Shown here: one piece after another, positions 36,159-46,315 of the stretch
How the letters are laid out: the number at the start of each line of letters is the position of its first letter
How positions within the stretch are numbered: the stretch's first letter is position 1
NCBI RefSeq assembly: GCF_030687835.1
Contig: NZ_CP117449.1
Location: 4,030,001-4,094,000 of the forward strand
DNA from: Pseudomonas hefeiensis
Lineage (GTDB): Bacteria > Pseudomonadota > Gammaproteobacteria > Pseudomonadales > Pseudomonadaceae
Reading direction: 5' to 3'
DNA length: 64,000 bases
Notes under the pieces: model-generated
The model's input: the letters and a program-made list of their open reading frames with translations, nothing else
Database searches by the model: none
What the model was told of the DNA's origin: nothing
Made by a program: the position numbers and the translations under genes

Positions 36159-37663
36159 TCAGGTGGCCTCGCAGTGTTCAGTGTGATTCAAAGAAATGTT
36201 CCAAGGCAGCAACTCGCTCACCCGATTGATCGAGTGTTCGGCAATGTGCTCAAGTACGTAGGCCAGATAGGCCTGTGGGTTTAACCCGTTTAGCTTGGCA
36301 GTACCCACCAGGCTGTAAATCGCAGCGGCTCGTTCTCCGCCGACATCGGAACCGGCAAACAGGTAGTTTTTGCGGCCCAGCGCGACGGCGCGTAGCGCCC
36401 GTTCGGCGGCGTTGTTGTCGATTTCGATTCGGCCGTCATTGCAGTAGCGCGTTAAGGCCTGCCACCGGTTGAGGGCATAGAGGATTGCACCGCCCAATGC
36501 CGACTTTTTCGACAGTTGAGTCAGCGTCTGATTAAGCCATGTGTGCAGGTGCTCCAGCAGCGGACTGGCCCGACTTTGCCGAACCGTTTTTCGCAGGTTA
36601 GGCGGCTGCCCTCGGATCTCACTTTCGATGGCATACAGGGCTGCAATCCGTTGCAGCGCCTCGGCGGCAAGGGGTGAAGCCAAGTCTTTGTAGACATCGT
36701 AAAACTTGCGCCGGGCGTGAGCCCAGCATGCAGCTTCCTCAATAGTGCCCGTCGCATACAGCTGAGCAAAACCGGCGTAGCCGTCAGCCTGCAAGATCCC
36801 GCTAAAGCCCTTGAGATGAGCGCGCGGATGTTGCCCCTTGCGATCCGACGAGTAGGCAAACCAGACCGCCGCCGGTGTCGAGTCACCCGCAGGCCGGTCG
36901 TCCCGCACGTATGTCCACAGGCGAGCCGTTTTGGTCTTGCCGTTGCCCGGCGCGAGCACGCCAATCGGCGTGTCGTCTGCATGGACTTTGTGACCGCTCA
37001 TGACGTGGTGCTCAAGGGCGTTGATCAGCGGCCTGAGCAACTGACTGCTCTGGCCCACCCAGTCGGCCAGGGTTGAGCGCTCCAGCTCGACGCCCTCACG
37101 GGCGTAGATCTCGGACTGCCGATACAACGGCAAATGATCAACAAACTTGGAGACCAGCACATGGGCCAACAACCCCGGGCCTGCAAGGCCTCGGGCTATC
37201 GGACGACTCGGCGCCGGCACCTGGGCGATGTGCTCGCAGCAGCGACAGACCCACTTCGGACGGACATGGCAAATAACTTTGAAACGTGCCGGAACGTACT
37301 CCAGCACTTCGGACACATCCTCACCCAAATAGCGAAGCTTCCCACGCAGCCCGTGCATTGCGACTCGGGCTGATGCACGTGAGTTTCGCGAGGCAGGTGT
37401 TCGGGCAATGGTTTGCGGCGCGAAACTGCGCGAGGTGCCGGTTCGACTGGCGTTGTCATTTCGGCTTGGCTGACTTGCAGCTCTTCGAGGCTCAACTGGA
37501 GTTGATCGATCATCGCGTCCAGTTGCTCGGAGCTGCGACCGAACTGCGTACGACGCAGCTTGGCGATCATCATTTTCAAGCGCTCAATCTCTGCCCGCTG
37601 GGCAGAGACCAGAGTCTTCAAGGCTTGAAGATCGTTCGGCAGGGAGTCGGTCACGAGAGTCAT
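36159..37663 (-). pseudogene. tnpC: IS66 transposase TnpC, frameshifted
   Basis: The N-terminal part (MTLVTDSLPNDLQALKTLVS with a coiled coil, then HLPRETHVH) and the C-terminal DDE transposase part (WVCRCCEHIAQVPAPSRP, VHADDTPIGVLAPGNGKTKT, YALNRWQALTRYCNDGRIEIDNNAAERALR) are in different frames. The break is near 37343-37346, in the zinc-binding CTGCxGKLRYLGE region, and is explained by one missing base (TGCGGTGGG to TGCGTGGG). TnpC is normally one frame of about 500 residues, so this copy is inactive unless frameshifting restores it. Confidence 0.85.
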
Positions 37664-37700
37664 GACCGCATGTTACTGGGGATTTTTTCAGCGCGGCAAG

Positions 37701-38045
37701 TCAGACTGCGAGGACAGGCGCTGTACGAATTGGCCTGCGCCAATCAATGCCTTCCAACAGCATCGATAACTGCGCAGGCGTCAGCGACACGCTGCCGCTG
37801 GTTGCTTGCGGCCAGACGAAGCGCCCTTGTTCCAACCGTTTGCAAAACAGACACAAGCCGTCGCCATCCCACCACAACAGCTTGATCCGGTCACCGCGCC
37901 GTCCGCGAAAGGCAAATATCTGACCGGAAAACGGGTCGGCTTCCAACTGTGTCTGCACCAGTGCCGCTAAACCATCGAAGCCACGGCGCATATCCGTGAC
38001 GCCGGCGGCGATCCAGATACGGGTTCCAGCGGGCGGGGCAATCAT
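37701..38045 (-). CDS. tnpB: IS66 family accessory protein TnpB
   Basis: A 114-aa IS66 Orf2 protein: GTRIWIAAGVTDMRRGFDGL, FAFRGRRGDRIKLLWWDGDG, LCLFCKRLEQGRFVWP are the hallmark blocks. TnpB is needed with TnpA and TnpC for efficient IS66 movement. Its start overlaps the tnpA stop by four bases. Intact. Confidence 0.93.
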   Translation of the reverse strand: MIAPPAGTRIWIAAGVTDMRRGFDGLAALVQTQLEADPFSGQIFAFRGRRGDRIKLLWWDGDGLCLFCKRLEQGRFVWPQATSGSVSLTPAQLSMLLEGIDWRRPIRTAPVLAV

Positions 38046-38431
38046 CGCAGCAACTGCTGCAAGACGAATTGCAGCGTCTGCGGATCGGGTGCGCCCATGA
38101 TACGCAACTTGGCTTTTCCGACCTCAACTGCGATCTCGGAATGACACTCCGCCTGTGGCTGGACGACGTGCGGCAGATCGATTGGCGCCTCCATCACCTG
38201 GACGGGCAGAAGCGTTGCGCTCTGGCTGACGACGCCGAATACCCCTTCCTGATATTGATGCCGCCAGCGAAACACCAGGTTGGCATTGACGTCATGCTCA
38301 CGAGCGATCAACGACACGGAGGCGCCAGGCTGGAGGGTCGCCTCGACGACTTGGCGTTTGAACGCCAGCGAGAAGTTGGGGCGGCGGCCGGTTCGACGGG
38401 CTAGGGCAACGGTATCCAAGATAGTGTCCAC
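38042..38431 (-). CDS. tnpA: IS66 family protein TnpA (HTH)
   Basis: A 129-aa IS66 Orf1 protein with an N-terminal HTH of the IS3/IS911 type (FSLAFKRQVVEATLQPGASVSLIAREHDVNANLVFRWRHQYQ). The start is a GTG at 38429-38431, embedded in one arm of the palindrome 38416-38456, so its translation may be affected by that structure. Intact. Confidence 0.9.
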   Translation of the reverse strand: MDTILDTVALARRTGRRPNFSLAFKRQVVEATLQPGASVSLIAREHDVNANLVFRWRHQYQEGVFGVVSQSATLLPVQVMEAPIDLPHVVQPQAECHSEIAVEVGKAKLRIMGAPDPQTLQFVLQQLLR

Positions 38432-38456
38432 TAAAAAATGGTGTCCACTATCTTGG
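38416..38456. repeat. Palindrome over tnpA start
   Basis: CCAAGATAGTG (38416-38426) is exactly complementary to CACTATCTTGG (38446-38456). GTGTCCACT also occurs as a direct repeat at 38424 and 38441. It may be an operator for the element or an RNA hairpin over the GTG start of tnpA. Confidence 0.6.
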
Positions 38457-38501
38457 CTAATTTGGAGGGCTTTCAGGAGAGGGTGCTGGCCGGACGGTTA
38501 C

Positions 38502-38509
38502 GGGCAATT
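38502..38509. repeat. 8-bp target site duplication, right copy
   Basis: GGGCAATT follows the right IS66 end and is identical to 35539-35546. Confidence 0.85.
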
Positions 38510-38841
38510 TGGCATCGGCGTCAACAATTCAGGCCAGCATCACCTCCGAGGGGTTCAACCGTCTACCTGGTGTTTAAGCTGTAGGAGTTCCGCGAGCTTG
38601 GATATGGCCGTTTTCTAGGCAGTTTTGGCGCTGCACCAATCCATTAATACGTGAAGAGACGAGGGAAAGCCTCGTCGGCGAGATGTCGGCGGCCCTGCGT
38701 GAAACCAGGTCTTTGATAGGTGAAAAGTACTGAATACACCTTCTGCTGAATGGTTTGGCTCGTTGAGCGAGATCACCATTAAAGCTCTTTCAATGCTTAC
38801 TCCGGTGTGAGCGAAAACTACTTTTGTATCGACGTTGCTCA

Positions 38842-38985
38842 ATAAGTGAATTCATGTCCCAACTCACTTTCCTTCCACTCTAAAAAGCGTCTGAAACGCG
38901 GAAAGTTGGAGTGTGCCTTTGGAATTACCAGATGATGGGCGGCTATTCGACTAACGCAAACATGTTGCCCGCCCCTAACCTTGTT
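38842..38985 (-). pseudogene. Possible C-terminal fragment of a LysR-type regulator
   Basis: Within the gene-poor stretch 38510-39152 the minus strand encodes GGQHVCVSRIAAHHLVIPKA then HSNFPRFRRFLEW, resembling the final strand and helix of LysR effector domains (a 'LVxPK…FRxFxxW' ending). There is no upstream remainder. The call is by eye and weak. Nothing else is supported in this stretch. Confidence 0.3.
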
Positions 38986-39152
38986 TCCAGCCCCGCTTCC
39001 TGGGCGAACAGCAGGGAAAACCGAGCACTTGGTGGAAATGCTTTCTGGCCACTCGGCGACGCAGCTCAACGCACGGCGAATTGATCTGGCCAGACTGTTC
39101 CAGCTCGAAGGGGGTATACGCTGGAGCGTAACTCGCTACTGGATGAAAATAC

Positions 39153-41087
39153 TTACGTGCGGAAGTGACCGACCGCTGTATTCAACTCCTGATCCACTTG
39201 CTGGAGTTCGAGCGTCAACTGCTGCAATTTCACACTTTCCTGGGCGCTTTCCTCTGCCACCTCGCGCACCCGCACTATGTTCTGGCTCGCCTGTTGTGCC
39301 AAAACTTGTTGTTGCTCCGCTGCCGCCGAGATTTGTTTGTTCATCTGCTCAATGCTTGATACCGCGCGGGTAATACGCGTCAATGCCTGAGATGCCTGAC
39401 CAGCAAGGATCACTGTTTCTCCTGTTAGTACATGACTCCCTTGAAGCCGCTCAGTTGCCTGATGGGCAACCCCACGCAGTCGACTGATCAAGCCTTCGAT
39501 TTCCGCAGTAGAACGTTGTGTGCGGCGCGCCAATCCACGCACTTCGTCAGCAACTACCGCGAATCCACGACCATGTTCACCCGCTCGCGCAGCTTCTATG
39601 GCCGCATTTAATGCCAGTAAATTTGTCTGCTCTGCTACAGCCTTAATAACGTCAAGTACACCGCCTATGGCGGTACTTTCCAGCAGCAAAGATTGCATGG
39701 CATCAGCGCAGCCGGTCATTTCCAAAGCTAATTGATCGATCTTGGAACCCGCTTTGCGTACCAAATCGTCACCTTCGCGCGCCTGGCCATCGGCAAGAGT
39801 GACGGCAGCACTAGCCTCCTTGACATTATGCGAAACTTCGCTGGCCATCGCGGTCATTTGCTGCATTGCGGTTGCGGCGATTTCAGTCTCCTGTCGTTGT
39901 CTTTCAACACCCCGGCTGCTGCGCTGAATGACTTCTGCCAGACTCCCTGCCGTTCCATTGAGCAGGCCTACCCCGGAACCAATTCGACCCACCAAACCTC
40001 TCAAACTACCTAGCATGCCATTGACCGTATCCAATAGCTGCCCAAGCTCATCATGGCGACCGCTACTACCGTCAAGCGCGCAATTTAGGTCGCCTGCAGC
40101 AACCTGTTGCGCCAAATGAACAACCCGACGTAATGGCTGCAGTATCAAGTGGCGTATTAATAGACTGGCGCCAACACCCAACGCTAATGCCAGCAGGCTG
40201 ATAAGGCCAAGCTGAAGGAATGCACTGCGACTATCGCGTTGAATCGCCTGGCTCTGAAATTGGTTGGCCTTATCCAGCAACCCGCTGACTTGCTGGGTTT
40301 GCGTGTTCATCGCTTCGCTACTAAGTGCTATTTGCTTGCGGCTGGCAACGAACTGTTCGAAGGCTTTTCGATAATCTCCCAAAGCGTTGCTTGCAGCCTG
40401 CAGCGAAACCTTTTCCTGATCATCAAGATTGAGCACCTGCATTGAAGACAGCAGGTCGCTCATGCTCATCTCCCAATCGCTACGGAAGCGCTCCTCACCA
40501 TCCAACGAATAATAAAGTTCGCTGTCACGGAGCTTCGCCAGCTTGTCACGCAGAGCGGTGGTCTGTTCCAGCAACAACAGTTTCCCACTGCCTGGAGAGG
40601 CTCCTTGTTCTTGTTGCTCGCTCAATGCATCCAGCTGATCGAGAAATACCAAGGTGAAGCTCTCCCCCGCTGTCTGGGCGAGTATTTGCATGCGCAAGCG
40701 AGCCTCGCGTGCTCGCTGAAGAGACTCGGCATAACTCAGGAATTGCTTCAAATAGTCGCTGGACGCATCCCGCATCGCTATCTCAGCGCTGTTTTTTTGG
40801 GGGAGATCATCAAAATGGCGAATGAGCTGGTCAATTGCACTTCGCACTTGATCCTGCGCCAGAGGAGAAAGATTTAGCGCATATTCTTTTTCCGCGATTC
40901 GAGCCTGCAGGATCAACGTTTGAATCCAGTCCTCAGTACGGAGTTGTTCACCGCGTGCCCCCAACAAACTCAAAGAATGAAACGCGGTAATTCCCACCCC
41001 GAGAGTGAATAGCAGCACCAAGCCAAAACCGATCGACAGCTTAGCTCCTACCGAGAGATTACCCAGTAACCGGTTCACCAAAGACAT
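39153..41087 (-). CDS. Methyl-accepting chemotaxis protein
   Basis: A 644-aa chemoreceptor. A first membrane helix ([20 protein letters not shown], about 15-36) is followed by a periplasmic, all-helical domain of about 250 residues, the size of the helical bimodular (HBM) sensor. A second helix ([19 protein letters not shown]), HAMP, and the signalling domain follow, with the invariant hairpin [26 protein letters not shown] chose the second ATG (41087), six bases after GAGGG. It adjoins an aromatic-catabolism-type island, so it may sense the island's substrate, which is inference. 41088-41293 holds no gene. Confidence 0.9.
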   Translation of the reverse strand: MSLVNRLLGNLSVGAKLSIGFGLVLLFTLGVGITAFHSLSLLGARGEQLRTEDWIQTLILQARIAEKEYALNLSPLAQDQVRSAIDQLIRHFDDLPQKNSAEIAMRDASSDYLKQFLSYAESLQRAREARLRMQILAQTAGESFTLVFLDQLDALSEQQEQGASPGSGKLLLLEQTTALRDKLAKLRDSELYYSLDGEERFRSDWEMSMSDLLSSMQVLNLDDQEKVSLQAASNALGDYRKAFEQFVASRKQIALSSEAMNTQTQQVSGLLDKANQFQSQAIQRDSRSAFLQLGLISLLALALGVGASLLIRHLILQPLRRVVHLAQQVAAGDLNCALDGSSGRHDELGQLLDTVNGMLGSLRGLVGRIGSGVGLLNGTAGSLAEVIQRSSRGVERQRQETEIAATAMQQMTAMASEVSHNVKEASAAVTLADGQAREGDDLVRKAGSKIDQLALEMTGCADAMQSLLLESTAIGGVLDVIKAVAEQTNLLALNAAIEAARAGEHGRGFAVVADEVRGLARRTQRSTAEIEGLISRLRGVAHQATERLQGSHVLTGETVILAGQASQALTRITRAVSSIEQMNKQISAAAEQQQVLAQQASQNIVRVREVAEESAQESVKLQQLTLELQQVDQELNTAVGHFRT

Positions 41088-41293
41088 ACCCATCCCTCTT
41101 CATGCTAGTGGTGGTGCGCCAGGGGACAGGGAAACATGTCCACTGAAGGAGCCGCTACGGCCTGCCCAACGTAGGCAGCGTCAATGGCCGGAAAAAAACC
41201 TGAACCAGGTCCAGGATTATCCGCGCACTATATTCCCCCGCCGCAGTTGTTATGAAAGCCCTTGATCAACCGTAATACGCCGTGGCGCGATGA

Positions 41294-43756
41294 TCAGGAG
41301 TTGGCGCTGTGCAGACGCAGTGGATGAGCTGAAGTGGGTTGTTCACTCAACGCCATCGGGTTGGCCACCTTGCTGCTGGAAGCATCGGTACGGGGGGTGG
41401 AAGGCAAAAGAAAGTAAGCCAGTGCCGGCAGCAGGAGAAGAGCCCCCACCATGTTCCAGACAAACATGAACGCCAGGAGAACACCCATGTCAGCCTGGAA
41501 CTTGATGGGGGAAAATATCCAGGTACCAACACCTATCGCCAAAGTTATCCCTGTGAGCATTACGACCTTCCCAGTGGAAACCAAGGCACGGTAGTAAGCT
41601 TCCGAGAGGCTTTTTCCTTCGCGCAAGAAACCCAGCATGATGGTCATTACATACAGCGCGTAATCAACCCCGATACCGACACCTAGAGCGATTACCGGCA
41701 ACGTCGCCACTTTTACGCCAATACCTAACCCGACCATCAATGCCTCACACAGTATCGACGTGAGCATAAGCGGAATTACGGCACACAAAGTCGCTCGCCA
41801 AGACCTGAAGGTGATGAGGCAGAGCAAAATAACCGCGCCGTACACCCAAAACAGCATTTCGCGGTTGGCCTCTTTGACCACAATGTTAGTTGCCGCCTCT
41901 ATTCCTGCAGAACCGGCAGCAAGCTGGAATTTGACTTCATCGGTGTCATTAGCCGCTGCAAAAGCTTCGACGTGATTAACCAGGCGCGAAAGGGTTTCAG
42001 CTTTATGGTCTTTGAGAAAAACGTAAAGCGTCAGCAGGCTGCAGGACTCGTTGTAAAGTCCACGTGGCGCGCTGGCGGTAATCATGTTGAGCATTGCCTG
42101 GTTGTTTTGCAGCTCGTACCACTTCGAGTTGCCCTCAGACAGGCCTACCAACATACGACGATTTAGCAGCGCCATGGAGTTGGTTGAATCTACACCGGGC
42201 AAACTACGCAACTGCCAATCTAAATCATCGACCTTGCGCAAGATGTCGTAGCGAGAGCAGGCACTCTTCGGCGTCTTCACCATTATGGCAAACAGGTCAC
42301 TGCTGGCCCCGTAGCTGCGGGTCATGAAGGCATCGTCCAGATTGTAACGCGAGTCTGGACGTAGCTCTGGCGCTCCCGCATCAAGATCGCCAATTGCCAG
42401 ATGCAAGCTGACCATAAAGCCCAGCACAGCAGCCACCAGGCTGACAACTACGCTGATCAAGGCCCATGGTTTTCGAGTAAATAGATCAAGGAATCGCCAA
42501 AAAACGTGTCGCGCTTGACCACTCTGCTCGGCCCGTTCGCTCTTGAGGCTTAGTTCGGCTGCGCAGCGATTGACGCCGACATAGGAGAGCAGGACGGGTA
42601 GCAAAATGAGGTTGGTGAAAATCAGCACCGCAACGCCGATGCTAGCGATAATGGCCAAATCTTGAATGACTTTAATCTGAATGATCATTAACACGGCGAA
42701 TCCCACCGCATCACAAAGCAGTGCAGTCAGACCGGCGAGAAACAGGCGACGAAACGTGAAGCGCGCGGCAACCACTCGGTGCATGCCGCGACCAATATCC
42801 TGCATGATGCCGTTCATTTTCTGGGCGCCATGACTCATGCCAATGGCAAACACCAGAAAGGGCACCAGGACCGAATATGGGTCAAGCTCATACCCCAGCA
42901 ACGGCAGCAAACCAAGCTGCCAGACAACTGCCACTACCGAGCAAAGCACGACCAGAAATGTGCTCCGCAGGCATCGGGTGTAGCCATAGAGCACTACTGT
43001 CGTGATAGCAATGGCGGCGGCAAAGAACAGCATGATTTGCCCCAGCCCATCTATCAGGTCCCCTACCTTCTTTGCGAACCCCGTGATGTGAATGTCAATG
43101 TTGTCGCTTTGAAACTCAGCGCGAAGCGCTTCCAACTGAGCAGAAAGTTTGGCGTAGTCGAGGGGCTGCCCCTCCGGCGTGCGTGAGAGCAAAGGAATGG
43201 AAATGATGCTGGACCGCTGGTCGAAGGCTACCAGTTGGCCTATCTCGTTGGACAACTGCACATTGCTTCGTAACTCAGCGAGGGATGCGGGGCTGCCGTC
43301 GTACTTGTCAGGAATGACCGGTCCACCATCAAGCCCATCCTCCGTCACCGAAACCCAGCGTGTGGAAGGCGTCCATAGCGACTTCATGTACACGCGGTCC
43401 ACGCCTGGCAGCAAAAAGATACGATCGTTCATGGACTGCAAAGTACGCAGGTAATCAGTGTCGTAGATATCCCCCTTCTTGTTTGCAACCGCGATACGCA
43501 CCGTATTACCGAGTCCGGAGAGCTCCTTTTGATTGGCTAGATAATTGGCAATATAGGGATGACCAGTCGGGATCATCTTCTCGAAACTAGCGTTCAATCC
43601 CAGTCGAGTGGATTGCCAGCCGAGCAGGACCGTCGTCAGCAGACATAGCAGAAGCACCCAGTGGCGATGGTTGAATAAAGCACGCTCAACCAAGGTCCCT
43701 GACCTTGGATCAAATATGCCTGACTCAGGCAGGGAAGGATGACGAGCGGAATTCAT
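41294..43756 (-). CDS. RND-superfamily (MMPL-type) transporter
   Basis: An 820-aa RND protein with two halves, each a membrane helix plus periplasmic loop plus five helices. FSPIKFQADMGVLLAFMFVWNMVGALLLLPALAYF at the C-terminus is the conserved last block. It lacks tripartite AcrB features and is closer to lipid/hydrophobe transporters (MMPL/HpnN-like). The ATG at 43756 follows GGAG by seven bases. It is the last of a four-gene leftward cassette (DUF1302, DUF1329, YCF48, RND) that recurs near steroid, terpene and aromatic catabolism genes as far as I recall; cargo unknown. Confidence 0.85.
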   Translation of the reverse strand: MNSARHPSLPESGIFDPRSGTLVERALFNHRHWVLLLCLLTTVLLGWQSTRLGLNASFEKMIPTGHPYIANYLANQKELSGLGNTVRIAVANKKGDIYDTDYLRTLQSMNDRIFLLPGVDRVYMKSLWTPSTRWVSVTEDGLDGGPVIPDKYDGSPASLAELRSNVQLSNEIGQLVAFDQRSSIISIPLLSRTPEGQPLDYAKLSAQLEALRAEFQSDNIDIHITGFAKKVGDLIDGLGQIMLFFAAAIAITTVVLYGYTRCLRSTFLVVLCSVVAVVWQLGLLPLLGYELDPYSVLVPFLVFAIGMSHGAQKMNGIMQDIGRGMHRVVAARFTFRRLFLAGLTALLCDAVGFAVLMIIQIKVIQDLAIIASIGVAVLIFTNLILLPVLLSYVGVNRCAAELSLKSERAEQSGQARHVFWRFLDLFTRKPWALISVVVSLVAAVLGFMVSLHLAIGDLDAGAPELRPDSRYNLDDAFMTRSYGASSDLFAIMVKTPKSACSRYDILRKVDDLDWQLRSLPGVDSTNSMALLNRRMLVGLSEGNSKWYELQNNQAMLNMITASAPRGLYNESCSLLTLYVFLKDHKAETLSRLVNHVEAFAAANDTDEVKFQLAAGSAGIEAATNIVVKEANREMLFWVYGAVILLCLITFRSWRATLCAVIPLMLTSILCEALMVGLGIGVKVATLPVIALGVGIGVDYALYVMTIMLGFLREGKSLSEAYYRALVSTGKVVMLTGITLAIGVGTWIFSPIKFQADMGVLLAFMFVWNMVGALLLLPALAYFLLPSTPRTDASSSKVANPMALSEQPTSAHPLRLHSANS

Positions 43757-43760
43757 ATGC

Positions 43761-44864
43761 TCACTCCGAAACTTCAGTGGCGGGATGTGAAAAACGTGAC
43801 AAACCAGCAAAACCGGAGGTAATCAGACTACCGTCGACCGCCTCAACAATGCTGCTCACGGGAATTCCCAGCGGATTGCCCACCGGGTTAAGTGCTAAAC
43901 CATTTGAGGTGGAGCTACTGAACACATCACCAGTTTGATTGGCTAGCAATACACTTCCATCTGGCAATCGAGCGGAACTACTGATTGAACTCGGCCTAGA
44001 CACCTTCAATTGATTAAAGCTGGCACCATCATCAGATGACAAATAGGCATGGCCTTTAAGTCCCGCGATCAGCAGAGCTCCGTCACCCCGTACATTCGCA
44101 GTGAAAAAGCTACCGTTATATGGGCTTGGCAATTGTGTGAAAGACTTTCCGTCATCTGTTGAGCGAGCTACATAACCTTGTTCACCGGCAAGAAACCAAA
44201 GGTGGTCTTTCCGAGCGATCGCGTAGATGTGCACAAGCGACGGATTTTCGATGCTGCCTATCAGCGATTGCCATGTTGCCCCACCATCCTGAGTAGAAAA
44301 AACCATTCCGTAAGAGCCGGCTACGAGGCCGTGGCTGGCATCAAGAAAATGCAGCGCCAGGAATGGTTTATCCGGCCCATCTGCTACCAGGCGTTCGGCA
44401 TTGGAAATGCGCATATCAGCCGCGTCGGCAGCGACTGCATTAGCCTTTATATCTTGAGCTGCCTTTAACTCAATCTCTGCAGCCTGTATACCCGTAAGCT
44501 GGAGGCTCCAGCGCTCACCACCGTCAGCAGTGGCCAACACTGTGCCACCGTGTCCGACCGCCCAGCCATGTTCGTCATCGATGAACTGAACCGCAACCAG
44601 ACTGACTGAGACCGGTACCTGCACCTGTCTCCAGGACTGGCCATTGTCATCGGAAAGTACAATGACGCCTCTTTCACCAACCGCAATCAGTCGATCACCA
44701 GCACGTGCCAAATCAATCAAAACAGCATGAGCGGGTGTGGCGATTTGCATCGCCGATGAGCTCAGGACAGAGCCTACGGCTCCACCCTCAGCACAAGCAA
44801 GCGAAGCTAAAGCAGACAAAGCCAAAGCTAACGCCAAGGCACTTAAACGACTGTTTATTATCAT
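43761..44864 (-). CDS. YCF48/BNR-repeat periplasmic protein
   Basis: A 367-aa exported protein with a signal peptide (RLSALALALALSALASLACA) and a beta-propeller made of BNR-like repeats: LSDDNGQSWRQV, ATADGGERWSLQL, STQDGGATWQS, STDDGKSFTQL, SSDDGASFNQL. This is the YCF48/HCF136-like arrangement. It is coupled to the RND gene (gap of four bases). It may be a periplasmic assembly or adaptor part of the envelope cassette. The start was placed at ATG 44864. Confidence 0.85.
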   Translation of the reverse strand: MIINSRLSALALALALSALASLACAEGGAVGSVLSSSAMQIATPAHAVLIDLARAGDRLIAVGERGVIVLSDDNGQSWRQVQVPVSVSLVAVQFIDDEHGWAVGHGGTVLATADGGERWSLQLTGIQAAEIELKAAQDIKANAVAADAADMRISNAERLVADGPDKPFLALHFLDASHGLVAGSYGMVFSTQDGGATWQSLIGSIENPSLVHIYAIARKDHLWFLAGEQGYVARSTDDGKSFTQLPSPYNGSFFTANVRGDGALLIAGLKGHAYLSSDDGASFNQLKVSRPSSISSSARLPDGSVLLANQTGDVFSSSTSNGLALNPVGNPLGIPVSSIVEAVDGSLITSGFAGLSRFSHPATEVSE

Positions 44865-44941
44865 TTTTATTATCTCTTGAACCGCGTGTCGCAAAAGCAC
44901 CGACAACTGAGATTGTCGGTGCTTTTCAGAGAGTCTTAGCG

Positions 44942-46303
44942 TTAACGCACACCCTGCCCCGCCATTACTGTTGGCGAGAAGTCAGACTTCTTGAAACGCT
45001 CGACAATCCCCCATTGCGAGGACTGTCCAGTGAGCAGGTCAAGTACAAACCAAGTACCGGACATAAAGTCATAGAACCCCGACGAGACAGAAGCCTGAGC
45101 AGGAATATCTGGCATGACTGCCGGTAGCGCCCACAGCGTTTTGGCCAATTGACCACTTGCATCCCAACGATCGCCCAACAGCGCTTGCCAGGTATCTTCA
45201 TCCAGGTAGTAACGGCTCTTAACCATTTGATGGCGCTCGCCAGGCTTCAGATTTGCCTCGACAACCCACACACGATGCAGTTCCCAGCGCAAGACGTCTG
45301 GATTAAGATGCCGCTTACCAAGTACGTCTTCCGGTTTGCCTGCGGTAAAGAATTTATTGGTGTTATAGGGAATATAAAGTTCCTTTTTACCTACTAACTT
45401 CCAATTGAACCGGTTGAGCCGCCCTTTATAAACGGACAGTTCATCATAGGCCATCACGCCTGCTGTTGAAGGCGCTGGCGTGTCGCAGCAGGAGTTAGGT
45501 ACCTTGCGCACTCGCCGTTGGCCGGCAAGGTAGATATGCGTCTGTGATTTATCGGCATTGAGATTGGCCCGATCCATCGCCTGCTCACCAGCACGAATCG
45601 GTGGGCCAATATTAAGCAGGCGAATCATCCAGTAATCGCCATCGAAATTCTGCGCCGAGCCATCCTGAAAGTAATACGGCATTTCTTGGATAGCCTTACC
45701 ATCGGTAGTCATTACCTGTTGACCATCGGCAGTCATCAAATAAAAGCGAGCGTCCCGCGTAATGGAGGTACCGCTCCAACTCAGCAGATGATTCCACATC
45801 GCCTCGTCACCATTTTTCGGAATCGGAAACGGGATACCGCCATAAGCCCCTTCGGGCATTGGACCCGCGCTACCCTCTACCAGCTTGGCATTAACCGCAT
45901 TCTTGGCTGTATTGTCATACACCCACTGCGGAGCCGCTGCTGTTCGACGTGTTGGGTAGATATCCATTCGATAGGTGTCTGGATACCGTTTGAACATTTC
46001 TTTAACACCATCGCTCAGCTTATCTGCGTATTGAGCCATGTTCTTCGAAGTAATACTGAACAGTGGTTTATCCGCGGCGAAAGGATCGCCACGCTTACCA
46101 CCCTTCTGATAAGACGAATCAACGGTGGTATATCCACCCTCCCATGCCGGGATAGTTTTATCCGCGTTACCAGCCCGCTCAGCGCCAAAGGGGGTCAGGC
46201 TTTTGCCTAAATCATCTACTCCGGTAGCCATCGCGGACGCACTAAAAGCAATAGCACTCATTATGAAAAAATAAGCAGCACTGAATTTAATTCGAGAAAT
46301 CAT
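44942..46303 (-). CDS. DUF1329 outer-membrane-associated protein
   Basis: A 453-aa exported protein of the DUF1329 family. The signal peptide ends near AFSASAMA; the mature start DDLGKSLTPFGAERAGNADKTIPAWEGGY is diagnostic. The LolA/LolB-like fold of this family suggests binding of a lipophilic ligand. AAGAGGA precedes the ATG by seven bases. It lies between DUF1302 and YCF48 genes, the usual order. Confidence 0.88.
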   Translation of the reverse strand: MISRIKFSAAYFFIMSAIAFSASAMATGVDDLGKSLTPFGAERAGNADKTIPAWEGGYTTVDSSYQKGGKRGDPFAADKPLFSITSKNMAQYADKLSDGVKEMFKRYPDTYRMDIYPTRRTAAAPQWVYDNTAKNAVNAKLVEGSAGPMPEGAYGGIPFPIPKNGDEAMWNHLLSWSGTSITRDARFYLMTADGQQVMTTDGKAIQEMPYYFQDGSAQNFDGDYWMIRLLNIGPPIRAGEQAMDRANLNADKSQTHIYLAGQRRVRKVPNSCCDTPAPSTAGVMAYDELSVYKGRLNRFNWKLVGKKELYIPYNTNKFFTAGKPEDVLGKRHLNPDVLRWELHRVWVVEANLKPGERHQMVKSRYYLDEDTWQALLGDRWDASGQLAKTLWALPAVMPDIPAQASVSSGFYDFMSGTWFVLDLLTGQSSQWGIVERFKKSDFSPTVMAGQGVR

Positions 46304-46315
46304 GTTCAAGTCCTC

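Larger units (their letters stand above)
35547..38501 (-). mobile_element. IS66-family insertion sequence, 2955 bp, with passenger gene
   Basis: The element begins GTAAGCGTCCGAGC (35547) and ends in the imperfect inverse GCTGGCCGGACGGTTAC (38485-38501); about 15 of 21 end positions match. It is bounded by 8-bp direct repeats GGGCAATT. Inside, on the minus strand, are tnpA, tnpB, a frameshifted tnpC and a pRiA4b ORF-3 family gene directly after tnpC. With tnpC broken it is probably non-autonomous. Confidence 0.85.

Noticed and set aside
37286..37885. 199-aa open frame on the plus strand
   Set aside because: It lies antisense to IS66 tnpC and tnpB, whose motifs are clear on the minus strand; the plus frame has no motif.
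38416..38456. Ends of a second insertion sequence nested in the IS66 element
   Set aside because: The palindrome has no transposase between its arms (a 19-base spacer) and lies over the tnpA start, so a regulatory or structural repeat is more likely.
16000..41000. CRISPR array
   Set aside because: I looked for regularly spaced short repeats through the accessory region and found only the tandem 27-mer at 16526, the two 200-bp repeats and IS-related repeats.
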